Notes: generated from the letters alone by a model not told the origin. 64,000 bases of DNA from Sepiola atlantica (GCA_963556195.1 OY744525.1:78155844-78219843); one strand, 5' to 3'. Positions 48,073-59,896 are shown, counted from the stretch's first letter. A program made the numbers and translations.

Positions 48073-50511
48073 ATGTTATTACAGAACTTCTTCCTGCTTT
48101 TGATATTACATTCTACCTGCTGTATAGATTTGACTTTTAAAATTGAAGAAGGAAAAAGTCCTGGCACTTACCTTGGAGACATTGCTGCTGATTCTAATGT
48201 GATGGATGATGTGGCCATACAAGATCACAATCTCATTGCATTCAGTCTTATGGAACAGGATGGAACAAGTAGCTCACCATTATTCCGGATTTCTAAAAAT
48301 ACAGGAAAACTATATACAGCACAGACATTAGATGCTGAATCTCTGTGTACATTTAACAAGGAATGTTCTCTCATGATAGATATTGCAGTACAAAAATCCA
48401 AAAGAATCATGAAGATTTTAGAAATTAAAATCATCATACTTGATGTAAATGACCATCAACCAGAATTTCCTGATAAAAAAACAAATATTGAATTTTCTGA
48501 AGATGTTGTGATGGGAACCAAACTATTAATCCCTAATGCAGTTGACAAAGATATTGGTGTTATCAACTCTCAGATTACTTATGAACTTAAAAAATATAAA
48601 GATGAACCATTTGCTTTAACTGTATCCAAAAACTTTGACCGAACATCTGATCTGTACATTATCTTAAAAGAAAGACTAGACAGAGAAGTGAAAGAAAGTT
48701 ACATGGTAAAAGTAATTGCTAAAGATGGTGGATCTCCTTCTAAACAAAGTATTTTGGATGTTCACATTTCAGTTGCAGATGTGAATGATAATCCTCCTGT
48801 CTTCTCCCAAAATCTTTATAATGTCACAATCAAAAATGAACCAAGTGAAACTTCTTCCATTGCAACTTTATCAGCTACAGATTTAGATTCTGGTAAAAAT
48901 GGAAGAGTTACTTATCATTTCAGTACAAAAACATCTGATGTTGCTAAAAATCGTTTCAAATTAAATGAAAAAACTGGACAGATATTTTTAGAGAAGAAAT
49001 TGACAACAGGTAATATGTTGATCTATAATTTATTTGTAGAGGCCACTGATGGTGGCAGTCCTTCTTTAAAAGCTAAATCAATGGTTATTGTTAATGTTAT
49101 CAATAATCAAAATAACCCACCAGTAATTCGCCTTAAATTCCTGTCAGCATCTGGAAAAGATTCAACATCAGTTTCTGAAAACATTGAGGTAGGAAGTTCC
49201 ATTGCATATGTAAAAGTGACTGATCATGATGTTGGACAAAATGGAGAAGTGAGTTGCAATCTGCATTATGATAAATTTAAACTACAAAGTCTGGACACTA
49301 AGAAATACCAAGTAATTGTGAAAAAAGCATTGGATAGAGAAAGAGAGGCAAAGCATGAAATTATCATCAGCTGTCAAGATAAAGGATCTCCTCCACTGCA
49401 AAGTAAGAGTAAGTTCTCTATCAAAGTGACCGATGTGAATGATGTAAGGCCACAGTTCTCTATGGAGACATTTAAGTTCTTGATTGAAGAGAATGAGAAG
49501 TCAAGATTTTCTGTTGGCTTCATCAATGCAACAGACCCAGACCTGGGAGTTGGAGGGAAACTCACCTATTCTCTGCTCACAAATAACAAACAGTTTTTAC
49601 CTTTCAAAATCAAAGATGATGGCATGATTTCAGCCATTATGTCACTGGATCATGAGTTTCAAAACATTTACAAGTTCCAAGTATTTGTGAAAGATAATGG
49701 AATCCCATCTCTCAATAATACAGTCAACGTCATTGTTGAAGTGACTGATAAAAATGATAATGCTCCGTATTTTACATTTCCCAGTGTCAATCCTTATAAC
49801 ATGGATGTTGTATATTACCGGCATCATTCAAAGAACATCACTTGTGTAAAGGCAGCTGATGGAGATAGTCAAGAGAATGCATTTCTAAAATATGAAATAA
49901 TCAGAGGCAATGACAAGCAGATGTTCACCATCAACCAGTACACTGGTTTGTTAACTTTCAATCGGGTGCTTGCACAGCAAGATGCTGGTTCCTATGAGCT
50001 AGTGTTTGTTGTCAAGGATAGTGGTAGTCCAGTTCTATCAGCAACAACTAGTATGTTTTTTACTGTCACTGTAAGCAACAAGACATCAGAAATGCTAAGT
50101 GCCGTTCATACAATCACTGAAGATAAAGTTGATCTTACATCAGTGATTATTATTACGGTTGTAGCAGTGACCGTAGCAGTGATCATTACTGCTTCAATCT
50201 CGGTATGTATCATTCGCTGTAATGATCAGAGAAATGTGACATATGCCCATGCAATGACACCGACCAATGTGGGTGTTGTTGGTCCAAGTGGCAGATATAT
50301 GAGTGATCAGAGACATTTGATGTGTCCTTCAAAGCAGGGAATATCTTGGCCAACTGCTGTCAATGTAAACAAAAGCCAAACAGATAAAATAAGAAGTGCA
50401 CATATAAACCAAACCAGCAGAGAATCTCATCCTGCAGAAAAGCTTCCCAGTCAGCAGCAAAGCTTGGCTTCTCTACCTCAGACTCAACGAGTCACACAGA
50501 TAGCATCTCAG
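48073..50511 (+). CDS. Protocadherin gene F, large exon 1 (EC1-EC6, membrane helix, proximal tail)
   Basis: 813 codons from MLLQNFFLLLILHSTCC to TQRVTQIASQ (phase 0, CAG|GTACAA). Sister of gene D by signal peptide, EC1 (CTFNKEC, SLMIDIAVQK), exon tail and introns, yet its EC2 patch (TNIEFSEDVVMGTKLLIPN) and EC3 end (LEKKLTTGNMLIYNLFVEA) differ. Its EC3 end is closer to B and C (NNQNNPP), which indicates mosaic ancestry. The proximal tail has AMTPTN where most copies have AMAPAN. The glutamine run is QQQSLAS instead of QQQRSAS. Coding read-through past the donor (48 codons) is intronic. Confidence 0.96.
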
Positions 50512-50961
50512 GTACAAGTTTTATACACATATTTTTATTTTGAAGAAAGACATTTGTTTTTATTTGAAAATACAAAAAGAACCAACAAAAAACAAAATAA
50601 ATTTGTATGTATCATTTATGTAAACACTATATTGTGTACATTAATTAAATGGTTTTAGGGTATTATTATTCTGGTTCTATTTGGTTATTCTTTAATTCTA
50701 TTAAAATTCTGATATTGTAATGTAAACTTAATTTTAAGAAATCAGCTATTTTATAATATTTTTGCTCATATCTATTTTTTTTACTTATTTATTAAAAATT
50801 ACACTATATACACTAATAAGAAATTAAAATTCCAACACCTGGAACCTTGAAGCTAATTTCATCTGCATTTTATGAGATTGTACATTGTCACATATATCCT
50901 ACACATATATTGTTGTGTACTTTAGATATTTTCATCCAACAACTTTTATCTTCTTTTTTAG
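50512..50961 (+). other. Intron 1 of gene F
   Basis: 450 bp, donor GTACAA, acceptor TTTTTTAG. Aligns with the two ends of the much longer intron 1 of gene D. Nothing else seen. Confidence 0.8.
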
Positions 50962-51121
50962 ACATATATCCAAGATGATGTCGTACCTCCAAATAGTCCA
51001 AACAATAAAGCCCATGTCAGCTCCTCACAGTATCCAAACTACTCATCACCCAAAATGTCTCTTAATAACAGTAGGGAGAGCAGGAATGAAAAAGACTCAA
51101 GCCAAAATCAAGATATTTCAG
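50962..51121 (+). CDS. Protocadherin gene F, exon 2 (variable cytoplasmic exon)
   Basis: 160 bp, phase 0 start T-Y-I-Q-D-D-V-V-P-P, then NSPNNKAHVSSSQYPNYSS, PKMSLNNSRES and QDISG, phase 1 end before GTAAGT. Overlapping ORFs in other frames are shadows. Confidence 0.88.
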
Positions 51122-51760
51122 GTAAGTTCCAATACCTTGGAAATATGGTGGCTCTATTGATTGATAACAGAAAATGGAATCAAGGACCCAAATTCAAATC
51201 CTCTCTAAGACAAATTGGAATTCAGTTTTCTCTTAGAGGTATAACTCTCCTGAAACCTTGTATAAATAGAAACAAATAGAAAAATGGTCAAGTTAGCAAT
51301 TATTATTCCTTGTTGCTCGTAGCTTCTAAACCCAATATAACCTGTAAGTAGAGATGAGCTTGGTGCTGTCAAATCACTTTCATTGCTTTGGGAGATACTT
51401 TTAAGGGAATTAATTTACACAACTTGTTTTTCTTACTACTTCTTTACCATCACATTTATTGGATAGTAGAACAAACTATTTGAAAAAAACACAAAAAAAA
51501 CATATTATCCTAAAGAACAGGAAAAAAACGTTTTCTCTGGAAAAAAAGTAATTTTAGAATATAAAATACTTTCTATTGTATAAAATAAAATGTTTTCAGC
51601 AATGTTGATATTTATACATTACGGCTGCTGTGTCTTCTTTAGGTGCATGATTCATCTATGCACAGTGATTTTTCCGTATTTTAATATGATGTATGTTTAT
51701 TATTATAATTGAATGATAAACCTGAAGAAGACCAGAGAGCACATCAGCTGAGACATAAAT

Positions 51761-52043
51761 ATAATAGTTTGAAGAATAAATAAGGATAACTTTTCATCAC
51801 AAAATTCAGGCACAAAAAAGTTGATCTGTTCATGATATTTAAAAAAACAAAAATATATAATAGTTTGAAGAATAAATAAGGATAACTTTTCATCACAAAA
51901 TTCAGGCACAAAAAAGTTGATCTGTTCATGATATTTAAAAAAACAAAAATATATAATAGTTTGAAGAATAAATAAGGATAACTTTTTATCACAAAATTCA
52001 GGCACAAAAAAGTTGATCTGTTCATGATATTTAAAAAAACAAA
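51761..52043. repeat. Tandem repeat, 96-bp unit, three copies
   Basis: Units start at 51761, 51857 and 51953 with ATAATAGTTTGAAGAATAAA and are almost identical. The third is slightly truncated. A minus-strand ORF here only reflects the repeat. The homologous place in gene D intron 2 (near 31570-31660) has a single diverged copy of the end of the unit. Confidence 0.95.
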
Positions 52044-53061
52044 AAACTCTTCAGTGGAAATTGCTGTTGCATTGATCTTCATGTATTAATTGATTATACT
52101 TCTTTTTTATTTTACATATATCTGAAAAATTCATTGATACTTGATACCAACTAATGAAATACATCTGCTAAATTGCTTTTACTTAAATTATAACAATAGT
52201 TTAGAGTTAAAATAGTAATTTTGAATAGACTTTAAAAAAATTCTATTGTTACTTTTTACTAAAATGTTCTTGACATGAATGTTTAAAGAATAATATAAAG
52301 ATTGAGGTTAATTTGATATTCTGTTAACATTTTTAAAAAATATTTTAAATGTTTAATCTGCTTAAAATAAATTATTTTAAATTTTAATTTCCAAAAAATA
52401 AATTATCTCAGATTGCTGATCTGATATTTTACAAATGCTTGCATAAAAGCTTTTCTATAATTCTTTAAAATCTTTTATATATCACCAGAAGAATACCTGT
52501 CTCTGAAAAGGTCAATACTGTTAATGTTTATTTGTTGTATTTATTTGTTTACATTTTGTCAAACAGATCACAAGCAAATAATCTTGTTATTAAAAATGGT
52601 TGAAACATCTAAGTCAGTCCAGAATGATGGAATTCATAAATAGTAGGAATCCTACACACTATTTGTTTATGAAAAAATTATAGTTAGAATGTCAGAAACT
52701 CCAAAGGAAATGGATTCCAAAATTAACTGAGTTCTTTGTTTGTAATTTGACACAAAAAAAATCTGTTTTTTACTGTTGTTGATTTGGTGAATTTAATTTA
52801 AATTTCATTATATTTTTTTGATTTTTAAAGAGTATATAGTAGCTTCTCAATTTTAAAATGTTCTGAAAATAAAAAAAACGAAGAAAATAAAACAAATTAA
52901 AAACTTTGTTAAAATAGAAAAACGTTTACTTGTAACATTTTTCATTTTCAAATATAAATTTACCCATCAATATATATAACTTATGTTACCCACTGTAATG
53001 CTTAGAATTTATTTCCCAAATTTTAGTAAGAATTAGTTTAGTGGTTTCAGAGTTCACTTCA

Positions 53062-53065
<4 letters not shown>

Positions 53066-53100
<35 letters not shown>
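53066..53100. repeat. (TA)n microsatellite
   Basis: A pure TA run of about 35 bp. Confidence 0.95.
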
Positions 53101-53104
<4 letters not shown>

Positions 53105-53485
53105 GTTATCTGTATGTTTGCCTAGACCAAAACCGGCTCCTGGCTCTATCTCACTATCACAAACTAAGTGCTTGAGAGAAAAAATAAGACTTCATTTGGA
53201 ATCAACGAGACAAGTAGAAATAAATAGACACTATTTTAATGTACTAAGTCCTGACAAAATATTTTAAATCAGCAAAAATATAAATTCTTCTGAAAGGGTT
53301 TGCGACAATGCAGAAAAAGAGAGATGACTGCAATGAGATATTCTATGGAAAATCATAGTAAATCTATTATGAATCTATCCACGAAAATCAATTATTGAAT
53401 TATCCAAATGCATACATTTTCTGATTCTGTTCAATACACAAATTATTTCTAAAACATCAACAAAATTTAAAATTCGATATTTATA

Positions 53486-53596
53486 ATATTACTGTAAAGC
53501 ATTCATTTTGGTTTTCATTAGAATTAATTATAACAACATTTAGTGTTGTTATAATTAATTCTAATGAAAACCAAAATGAATGCTTTACAGTAATAT
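53486..53596. repeat. Perfect long hairpin, 53-bp arms, 5-bp loop
   Basis: The arms 53486-53538 and 53544-53596 are exact reverse complements around TTTAG. No terminal motif of a known transposon. The absence of any mismatch over 53 bp implies very recent origin or active maintenance. Confidence 0.95.
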
Positions 53597-54131
53597 CATA
53601 GTTAAATAAACAGATTTTGAGCAACACAGGTAAAACCAGCTAGTATATAAAACGAATTATACTTTAATTTATATATATAAATATATGATTGGTACTTTAT
53701 TTAATATAGAGAGCAATTACACTCTATATATAGCATGCATTGATATGCAATTGCAAAATTTATTTATCAAAAGATTTGGCAGTGGTAAATGAAACTTTCA
53801 TGATTATTGCATAAAACGATTATATCAAATTGAAAATAACTAAAAAATAAATATATAAGAATATTTATTGTAAAAATATTCAATATAAAACATTAATGAT
53901 TATTTTTTCAGATGTAAAATTTAAAAAACAATTTTCAAGTAATTTAATGAAAAATCTCAATGAAAGCTATGCACTCAAAATTAAAATTAATTGAAAAATA
54001 ATGGAATAAATGTAATAAGCCTGTATTTATTTAATTATTTGGATTATTTTGCTTTACATACCACAATACTTGATAATATTCTATTTATCTCTCTCTCTCT
54101 CTTATATATATAAATGAGAGAGAGGAAGAAA

Positions 54132-54925
54132 GTTTATAACATTATATCAGTTCCAAGAATTCAAGATCAACAATGATTAGGCATACGATCGTTTCTAAGA
54201 TGATTAGGAATTTTTAAAATTTTTATTTTTACATTTTATTTCCAATATGCGCTTCTTCAGCACTTTTTACAAAACATCACAAATAGAAGTCAAGCAAAAA
54301 CCATCAACATTTTCTTTTTTGCAAAAATATATCAAATTATAACAGGTAAAAAGAAAATCACATATACATAAAGATATAATACTTCTACCAATAATAATGA
54401 TAACAATAAAAATAAATAAATAATGAGACAATATATAATGGATTAGAACCTCAAAATTCAATATATATAATGATAATAATCCATAAATATCATAGTAATA
54501 ATGATTATAATAACTATAATGATATTGTAACCAGAATAATAATAGGATAGGAAAAATATTAAATATGAAAAATAACAATAAAGAAAACAAATACAAAAAA
54601 TCAGAAATACAATAACACATCAGAGATAATGTAGATAAAAAACCTTTTTGTATGAACAATCACAATAAAACAAAAAGACAGAAGACACCACAAAAAAAAT
54701 GAAAAATACTAGAGGTACGTAGAACTTTACATATCTTTGAATATATGTAAAGTTCTATGTGCTTTTAGTATTTTCATTTGTTTTGTAAAAGGCGCTGAAG
54801 AAGAGTATATATTGGAATTCAAAAGTAAAAAAAAAAAAAAAAATCCTAATCATCTTAGAAACGATCATACACCTAATCATTGTTGATCTTGAATCCTTGG
54901 AACTGATATAAATTATGTTATAAAT
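54132..54925. mobile_element. Foldback element with ~140-bp inverted arms
   Basis: The left arm about 54132-54275 (TCAGTTCCAAGAATTCAAGA, ACGATCGTTTCTAAGATGA, GCGCTTCTTCAGC) is mirrored at about 54785-54925. A second, nested inverted pair (TAGAACTTTACATAT / ATATGTAAAGTTCTA) lies around 54698-54778. The centre is ATAATAATGATAAC-type low-complexity sequence that produces a meaningless 130-codon minus-strand ORF. It is preceded by a CTCTCT...GAGAGA hairpin at about 54091-54123. Confidence 0.7.
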
Positions 54926-55095
54926 TTATTTGTCTCAGATTAGTCTACAATAGCCCTGTTTGATCTGAAGACTGATTTGAATATTTGCAGTATCTTTAGT
55001 ATTGAATGTTATAATTTTATTTCAGCTTTCATTGAAGCTGTTTTTCCTATTGTCCATTTATACTTTACTCATTTCTATACCTTTAACTTTTATTT

Positions 55096-55100
<5 letters not shown>

Positions 55101-55126
<26 letters not shown>

Positions 55127-55139
55127 AACACACACACAC
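55101..55139. repeat. (TA)n(CA)n microsatellite
   Basis: A TATATA run followed by AACACACACACAC shortly before the terminal exon of gene F. Confidence 0.95.
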
Positions 55140-55228
55140 TACATTTAAAAAATCTATGTTTATTATTGGGAAGTAGTGAACTGCTAAAATGATGTCTATG
55201 TTTTATTTATCTGCATAATTCTTTTCAG

Positions 55229-55494
55229 AGCTTTACAGTTCCCAGTACTGCAATTCTCCATCAAAACAAAGTGGGCAGCAAGGTCAAGAGACAGAGATGA
55301 GGCCATTGGGACAGACTGTCAACTACCCAAGTGATACAACCATTGTGGCCAGGGGATTCTATACATCAACTCTTTCACAAAACAATGATAACAAAGACTC
55401 TGTGATAGAAGATAGTAACTCTTCTGATATAAGTCAGCAATCAACAGGAAATATTTATAGAAATCCAAGACCTTTACCTGCAGTACCTCAATGA
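55229..55494 (+). CDS. Protocadherin gene F, terminal exon 3
   Basis: 266 bp, phase 1 start after TTTTCAG (E-L-Y-S-S-Q-Y-C), end TGA, the only TGA stop among the seven copies. The proline motif is RPLPAVPQ rather than RPLPPVPQ; the R..P..P spacing needed for an SH3 ligand is preserved. VIEDS replaces VTEDS, and GFYTSTLSQ replaces GFYTP. Confidence 0.93.
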
Positions 55495-55979
55495 TACTTT
55501 AATATATGACCTACTCTAATCAGCATTACCTTTTCATAAAACACAAATTTTCTTGTATATAAAATAACAAATAATACCTTTAATTTACTTTGGAAATAAT
55601 ATATATTAGATAAAAATTAAGAAATAGAAATCATTAAAATAAATAAAAACTTAATAATTTAATAAATTTGAATTTATTTCAATTACATAAATTTTAAATA
55701 AGGCAATTCTTTTTCAGATCAGAAATAGTCAATAGGAAAGAAACTAAACAAAGTTAGAGATCATAATTTGAAAAAAAATCACCCATTAAATGTATATTCT
55801 GAAACTACAACTTTTAGAAAAATTATTTAAATCACTTTCAAAAATACTGCAGATAAATTTGGTAATATTAGTTCTAAATTGAGGCAAATACATGTTGTAC
55901 TTACATAGAAGGCACTTTTAAGCAGTCAGTAAGAAAAGCCATCATGGTGTTTTAAAGAAAGAAAGAAAGAAGAAAACAG

Positions 55980-56370
55980 ACTGCAAGAAACAAAGGATTA
56001 GATTGAAAAATTGCATTATGGGAGTTGAAAATTTGTCATTTTTTTTCTCAAAATCTTGATTTTATCAAAATTTTTCTCTCATAATATGAATATTTTAAAA
56101 TATCAATGTAGTAAACAATTTCTGATATTAAAACATAATTGATTAATAAATCCTATGAAATCTCATTATTCGGGTGAATAGTAGTCATCACTTAACAATA
56201 GCTGACATAGTGCACACAGCACATTGACTAGGACTGCTGCCTTCTTTCTCATGCCTAACCTTAAATAAAACTAATTTCTCTTATAATTATCACTAAACAA
56301 CAGCTGTAGGAATTATAATGAAAATGTAGTTCCCTTCTTGTCACGGATTTTTAAAATTATTATTAAAAAG
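55980..56370 (+). promoter_or_regulatory. Promoter / 5' UTR exon block of gene G
   Basis: GCATTATGGGAG at 56013-56024 follows AAGAAACAAAGGATTAGATT. Its reverse, CTCCCATAATGC, is the closest match in the array to the Staf/ZNF143 core. The second block at about 56174-56240 is the most diverged (GTGAATAGTAGTCATC, GACTAGGACTGCTG). The donor is TTAAAAAG|GTTAGT (exon end 56370), weaker than the GTAAGA of other copies. The acceptor is CAG ending at 57421 or 57435. Confidence 0.6.
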
Positions 56371-57421
56371 GTTAGTAAATTACAAAATTTTCAATTCTGC
56401 TTTTTCTTCTTCTTTTTTTTAATCACAAATATGTCAGATATAAATGAATGCATGAAGTTATAATGACAATATAGTTCCATCCATTTTAAATAAAAAAGAT
56501 GCTGACTTATTTAGAAATAGAATTATTAAGAATATTTCTTATTTCAGTATATACACTTTTATAATCGAACATATCAATTGTTAATGCTGCTGAGTGAAAC
56601 CGTATACGCTTTTGTGTATATCTAATATTCAAAGGAACTAGAGAATTTTGTTCATTACAAATATGGCTGCTTTGAAACAAGTCTCAAAATTTGAGATATG
56701 TTGTAAATAACAATTTTATTCATTTTCATTTTCAATATAAATTTATATAAATGATTACTCATTTCTGATAGGATTTTTTTATAAATACATGCAAATTAGG
56801 TACAGAATTTTTAATGATTGTATTAATTGGAGTTAATTAAACTAATCTATCACGTATTTCTAAGCATTTCCTTTATGTTTGTGTTGTTATTATTTACCAT
56901 GAATCTATTTAGGATACCTTACCTAGAAATGACCTATTCAACATCACTTGAATTAACCATTGTTCTCACAAATGATACTTATACTCATAATGTTTGCATC
57001 AACTTTAAACATTATTCTTGTGTTGTTTGCATTATCTAATCAATATTACCCCACCACCACCACCACCACATATTTCTATAACTGTGTTAATTACTGAATA
57101 TTAAAGAATCATACGTGTTTATGAATATATTATAGAAAAAGTAATTTAATTTTATATATTTCATACTTATTTTAATTGTTTAAGTTAATATAGTAAAAGA
57201 AAATGTATTTCAACAATAATAATATAACCTTGTTAAGTAAAAAAGCAGATATAAAATTAAAATGTATCATTATTTAACCATAGAAATGTGTTCAAATACA
57301 GAATATGAATTAAATAATAATCGTAGCAGTCTTCTGAATTCTTACAAAATTAAGTACTATCTAAAATACCATAACATTAACTTTATTTTGATAGTAAAAA
57401 TGAATTTATTTTATATTTCAG
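56371..57421 (+). other. 5' UTR intron of gene G
   Basis: The shortest 5' UTR intron here (about 1.05 kb). AT-rich with a (CCA)n run at about 57049-57069. The ORFs at 56827-57039 and 57262-57519 overlap the real start in another frame or lack context and are not genes. Confidence 0.6.
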
Positions 57422-57463
57422 AAAACTTTTTACAGCCTACAAGTCAGTCAGTTAAAGAGAACC

Positions 57464-59896
57464 ATGCTGTTAAGAATATATATTCTCACGGGTTTCTTGT
57501 ACCTTTCTCAAAGTGTTGATCTGACATTCAAAGTTGAAGAAGGGAAAAGTCCTGGAACTTACCTTGGAGACATTGCTGCTGATTCTAATGTGATGGATGA
57601 TGTGGCCATACAAGATCACAATCTCATTGCATTCAGTCTCATGGAACAGGATGGAACAAGCAGCTCTCCATTATTCCGGATTTCTAAAAATACAGGAAAA
57701 CTTTATACAGCACAGACATTGGATGCTGAATCTTTATGTACATATGGAAAAGGATGTTTTGTGATGGTTGATGTTGCAGTTCAGAAAGAAAATACAATCA
57801 GTAGAATATTAGAATTAAAAGTAATAATTCAAGATGTTAATGATCATCAACCAGAATTTCCTGATAAACAAGTGACTATAGAATTTACAGAAGGAGATGG
57901 CAAAGGAATGAGGAAGTTAATTCCAAATGCAATTGACAAAGATGTTGGAATAATTAATTCACAAATTAGTTATGAACTTAAAAAATATAAAGATGAGCCA
58001 TTTGGTTTGTCTGTTTCTAAAAATGTTGATGGAACATCGGATCTCTCTTTAATTCTTGAACAGAGTCTGGATAGAGAAGTGAAAGACAGGTATATGGTAA
58101 AGGTAATAGCTAAGGATGGTGGAACCCCAAATAAACAAAGTACTTTGAATATTCATGTCTCTGTAACAGACATCAACGATAATCCTCCACTTTTTTCTCA
58201 AAATGTCTACAATGTTACAATAAAGAATGAACCAAGTGAAACTTCTTCCATTGCAACTTTATCTGCCACAGATTTAGATTCTGGTAAAAATGGAAGAGTC
58301 ACTTATCATTTCAGTACAAAAACAACTGATGTTGCAAAAAGTCATTTTAAATTAAATGAACAAACTGGACAGATTTTCTTAGAAAGTAAATTCACCTTGA
58401 GTAATATATTAACACATATTTTGTATGTAGAAGCACAAGATGGAGGTAATCCTTCATTAACAGCAAAATCAATGGTTATTGTTAATGTAATCAATCAACA
58501 AAATAATCCCCCAATCATTCACCTAAAGTTCTTATCAGCATCAGGAAAAGATTCAACATCAGTTTCTGAAGGAATCAAAATTGGCAGTTCCATTGCATAT
58601 GTAAAAGTGACTGATCATGATGTTGGACAAAATGGAGAAGTGAGTTGCAATCTGCATTATGATAAATTTAAACTACAAAGTCTGGACACTAAGAAATACC
58701 AAGTAATTGTGAAAAAAGCATTGGATAGAGAAAGAGAGGCAAAGCATGAAATTATCATCAGCTGTCAAGATAAAGGATCTCCTCCACTGCAAAGTAAGAG
58801 TAAGTTCTCTATCAAAGTGACCGATGTGAATGATGTAAGGCCACAGTTCTCTATGGAGACATTTAAGTTCTTGATTGAAGAGAATGAGAAGTCAAGATTT
58901 TCTGTTGGCTTCATCAATGCAACAGACCCAGACCTGGGAGTTGGAGGGAAACTCACCTATTCTCTGCTCACAAATAACAAACAGTTTTTACCTTTCAAAA
59001 TCAAAGATGATGGCATGATTTCAGCCATTATGTCACTGGATCATGAGTTTCAAAACATTTACAAGTTTCAAGTATTTGTGAAAGATAATGGAATCCCATC
59101 TCTCAATAATACAGTCAACGTCATTGTTGAAGTGACTGATAAAAATGATAATGCTCCGTATTTTACATTTCCCAGTGTCAATCCTTATAACATGGATGTT
59201 GTATATTACCGGCATCATTCAAAGAACATCACTTGTGTAAAGGCAGCTGATGGAGATAGTCAAGAGAATGCATTTCTAAAATATGAAATAATCAGAGGCA
59301 ATGACAAGCAGATGTTCACCATCAACCAGTACACTGGCTTGTTAACTTTCAATCGGGTGCTTGCGCAACAAGATGCTGGTTCCTATGAGCTAGTGTTTGT
59401 TGTCAAGGATAGTGGTAGTCCAGTTCTATCAGCAACAACTAGTATGTTTTTTACTGTCACTGTAAGCAACAAGACATCAGAAATGCTAAGTGCTATTCAT
59501 ACAATCACTGAAGATAAAGTTGATCTTACATCAGTGATTATTATTACAGTTGTAGCAGTGACCGTAGCAGTGATCATTACTGCTTCAATCTCGGTATGTA
59601 TCATTCGCTGTAATGACCAGAGAAATGTGACGTATGCCCATGCAATGGCACCAGCCAATGTGGGTGTTGTTGGTCCAAGTGGCAGATATATGAGTGATCA
59701 GAGACATTTGATGTGTCCTTCAAAGCAGGGAATATCTTGGCCGACTGCTGTCAATGTAAACAAAAGTCAAGCAGATAAAATCAGAAGTGCACATGTAAAC
59801 CAATCCAGTACAGAACCCCATCCCACAGAAAAGCTTCCCAGCCAGCAGCAAAGGTCAGCGTCCCTTCCACAAACATCTACAAATGTTGAATCTCAG
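57464..59896 (+). CDS. Protocadherin gene G, large exon 1 (EC1-EC6, membrane helix, proximal tail)
   Basis: 811 codons from MLLRIYILTGFLYLSQS (start context AACCATGC) to TSTNVESQ, phase 0 (CAG|GTAAAT), two codons shorter than its neighbours at the tail. Unique EC1 end (QKENTISRILELKVIIQ), EC2 patch VTIEFTEGDGKGMRKLIPN, linkers DVNDHQP and DINDNPP, EC3 end LESKFTLSNILTHILYVEA, INQQNNPP. The near-identical 3' part starts later than in other genes: SEGIKIGSSIAYVK is still diverged at nucleotide level, and identity begins at about 58590. Tail variants HVNQSSTEPHPTEKLPSQ. Confidence 0.96.

Larger units (their letters stand above)
51122..55228 (+). other. Intron 2 of gene F
   Basis: Homologous at its start to gene D intron 2. 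It contains a three-copy 96-bp tandem repeat (51761), a (TA)n run (53066), a perfect 53-bp-arm hairpin (53486), a foldback element (54132) and a TA/CA microsatellite (55101). No gene. Confidence 0.75.

Noticed and set aside
51703..52082. Two minus-strand ORFs of 100 and 112 codons
   Set aside because: They arise from a 96-bp tandem repeat whose length is divisible by three. No codon or domain support.
54267..54659. 130-codon minus-strand ORF rich in Y, I and L
   Set aside because: Translation of ATAATAATGATAAC-type low-complexity sequence inside a foldback element.
57262..57519. 85-codon ORF overlapping the start of gene G
   Set aside because: Out of frame with the protocadherin, spans the likely acceptor, and has no homologue before the other genes.
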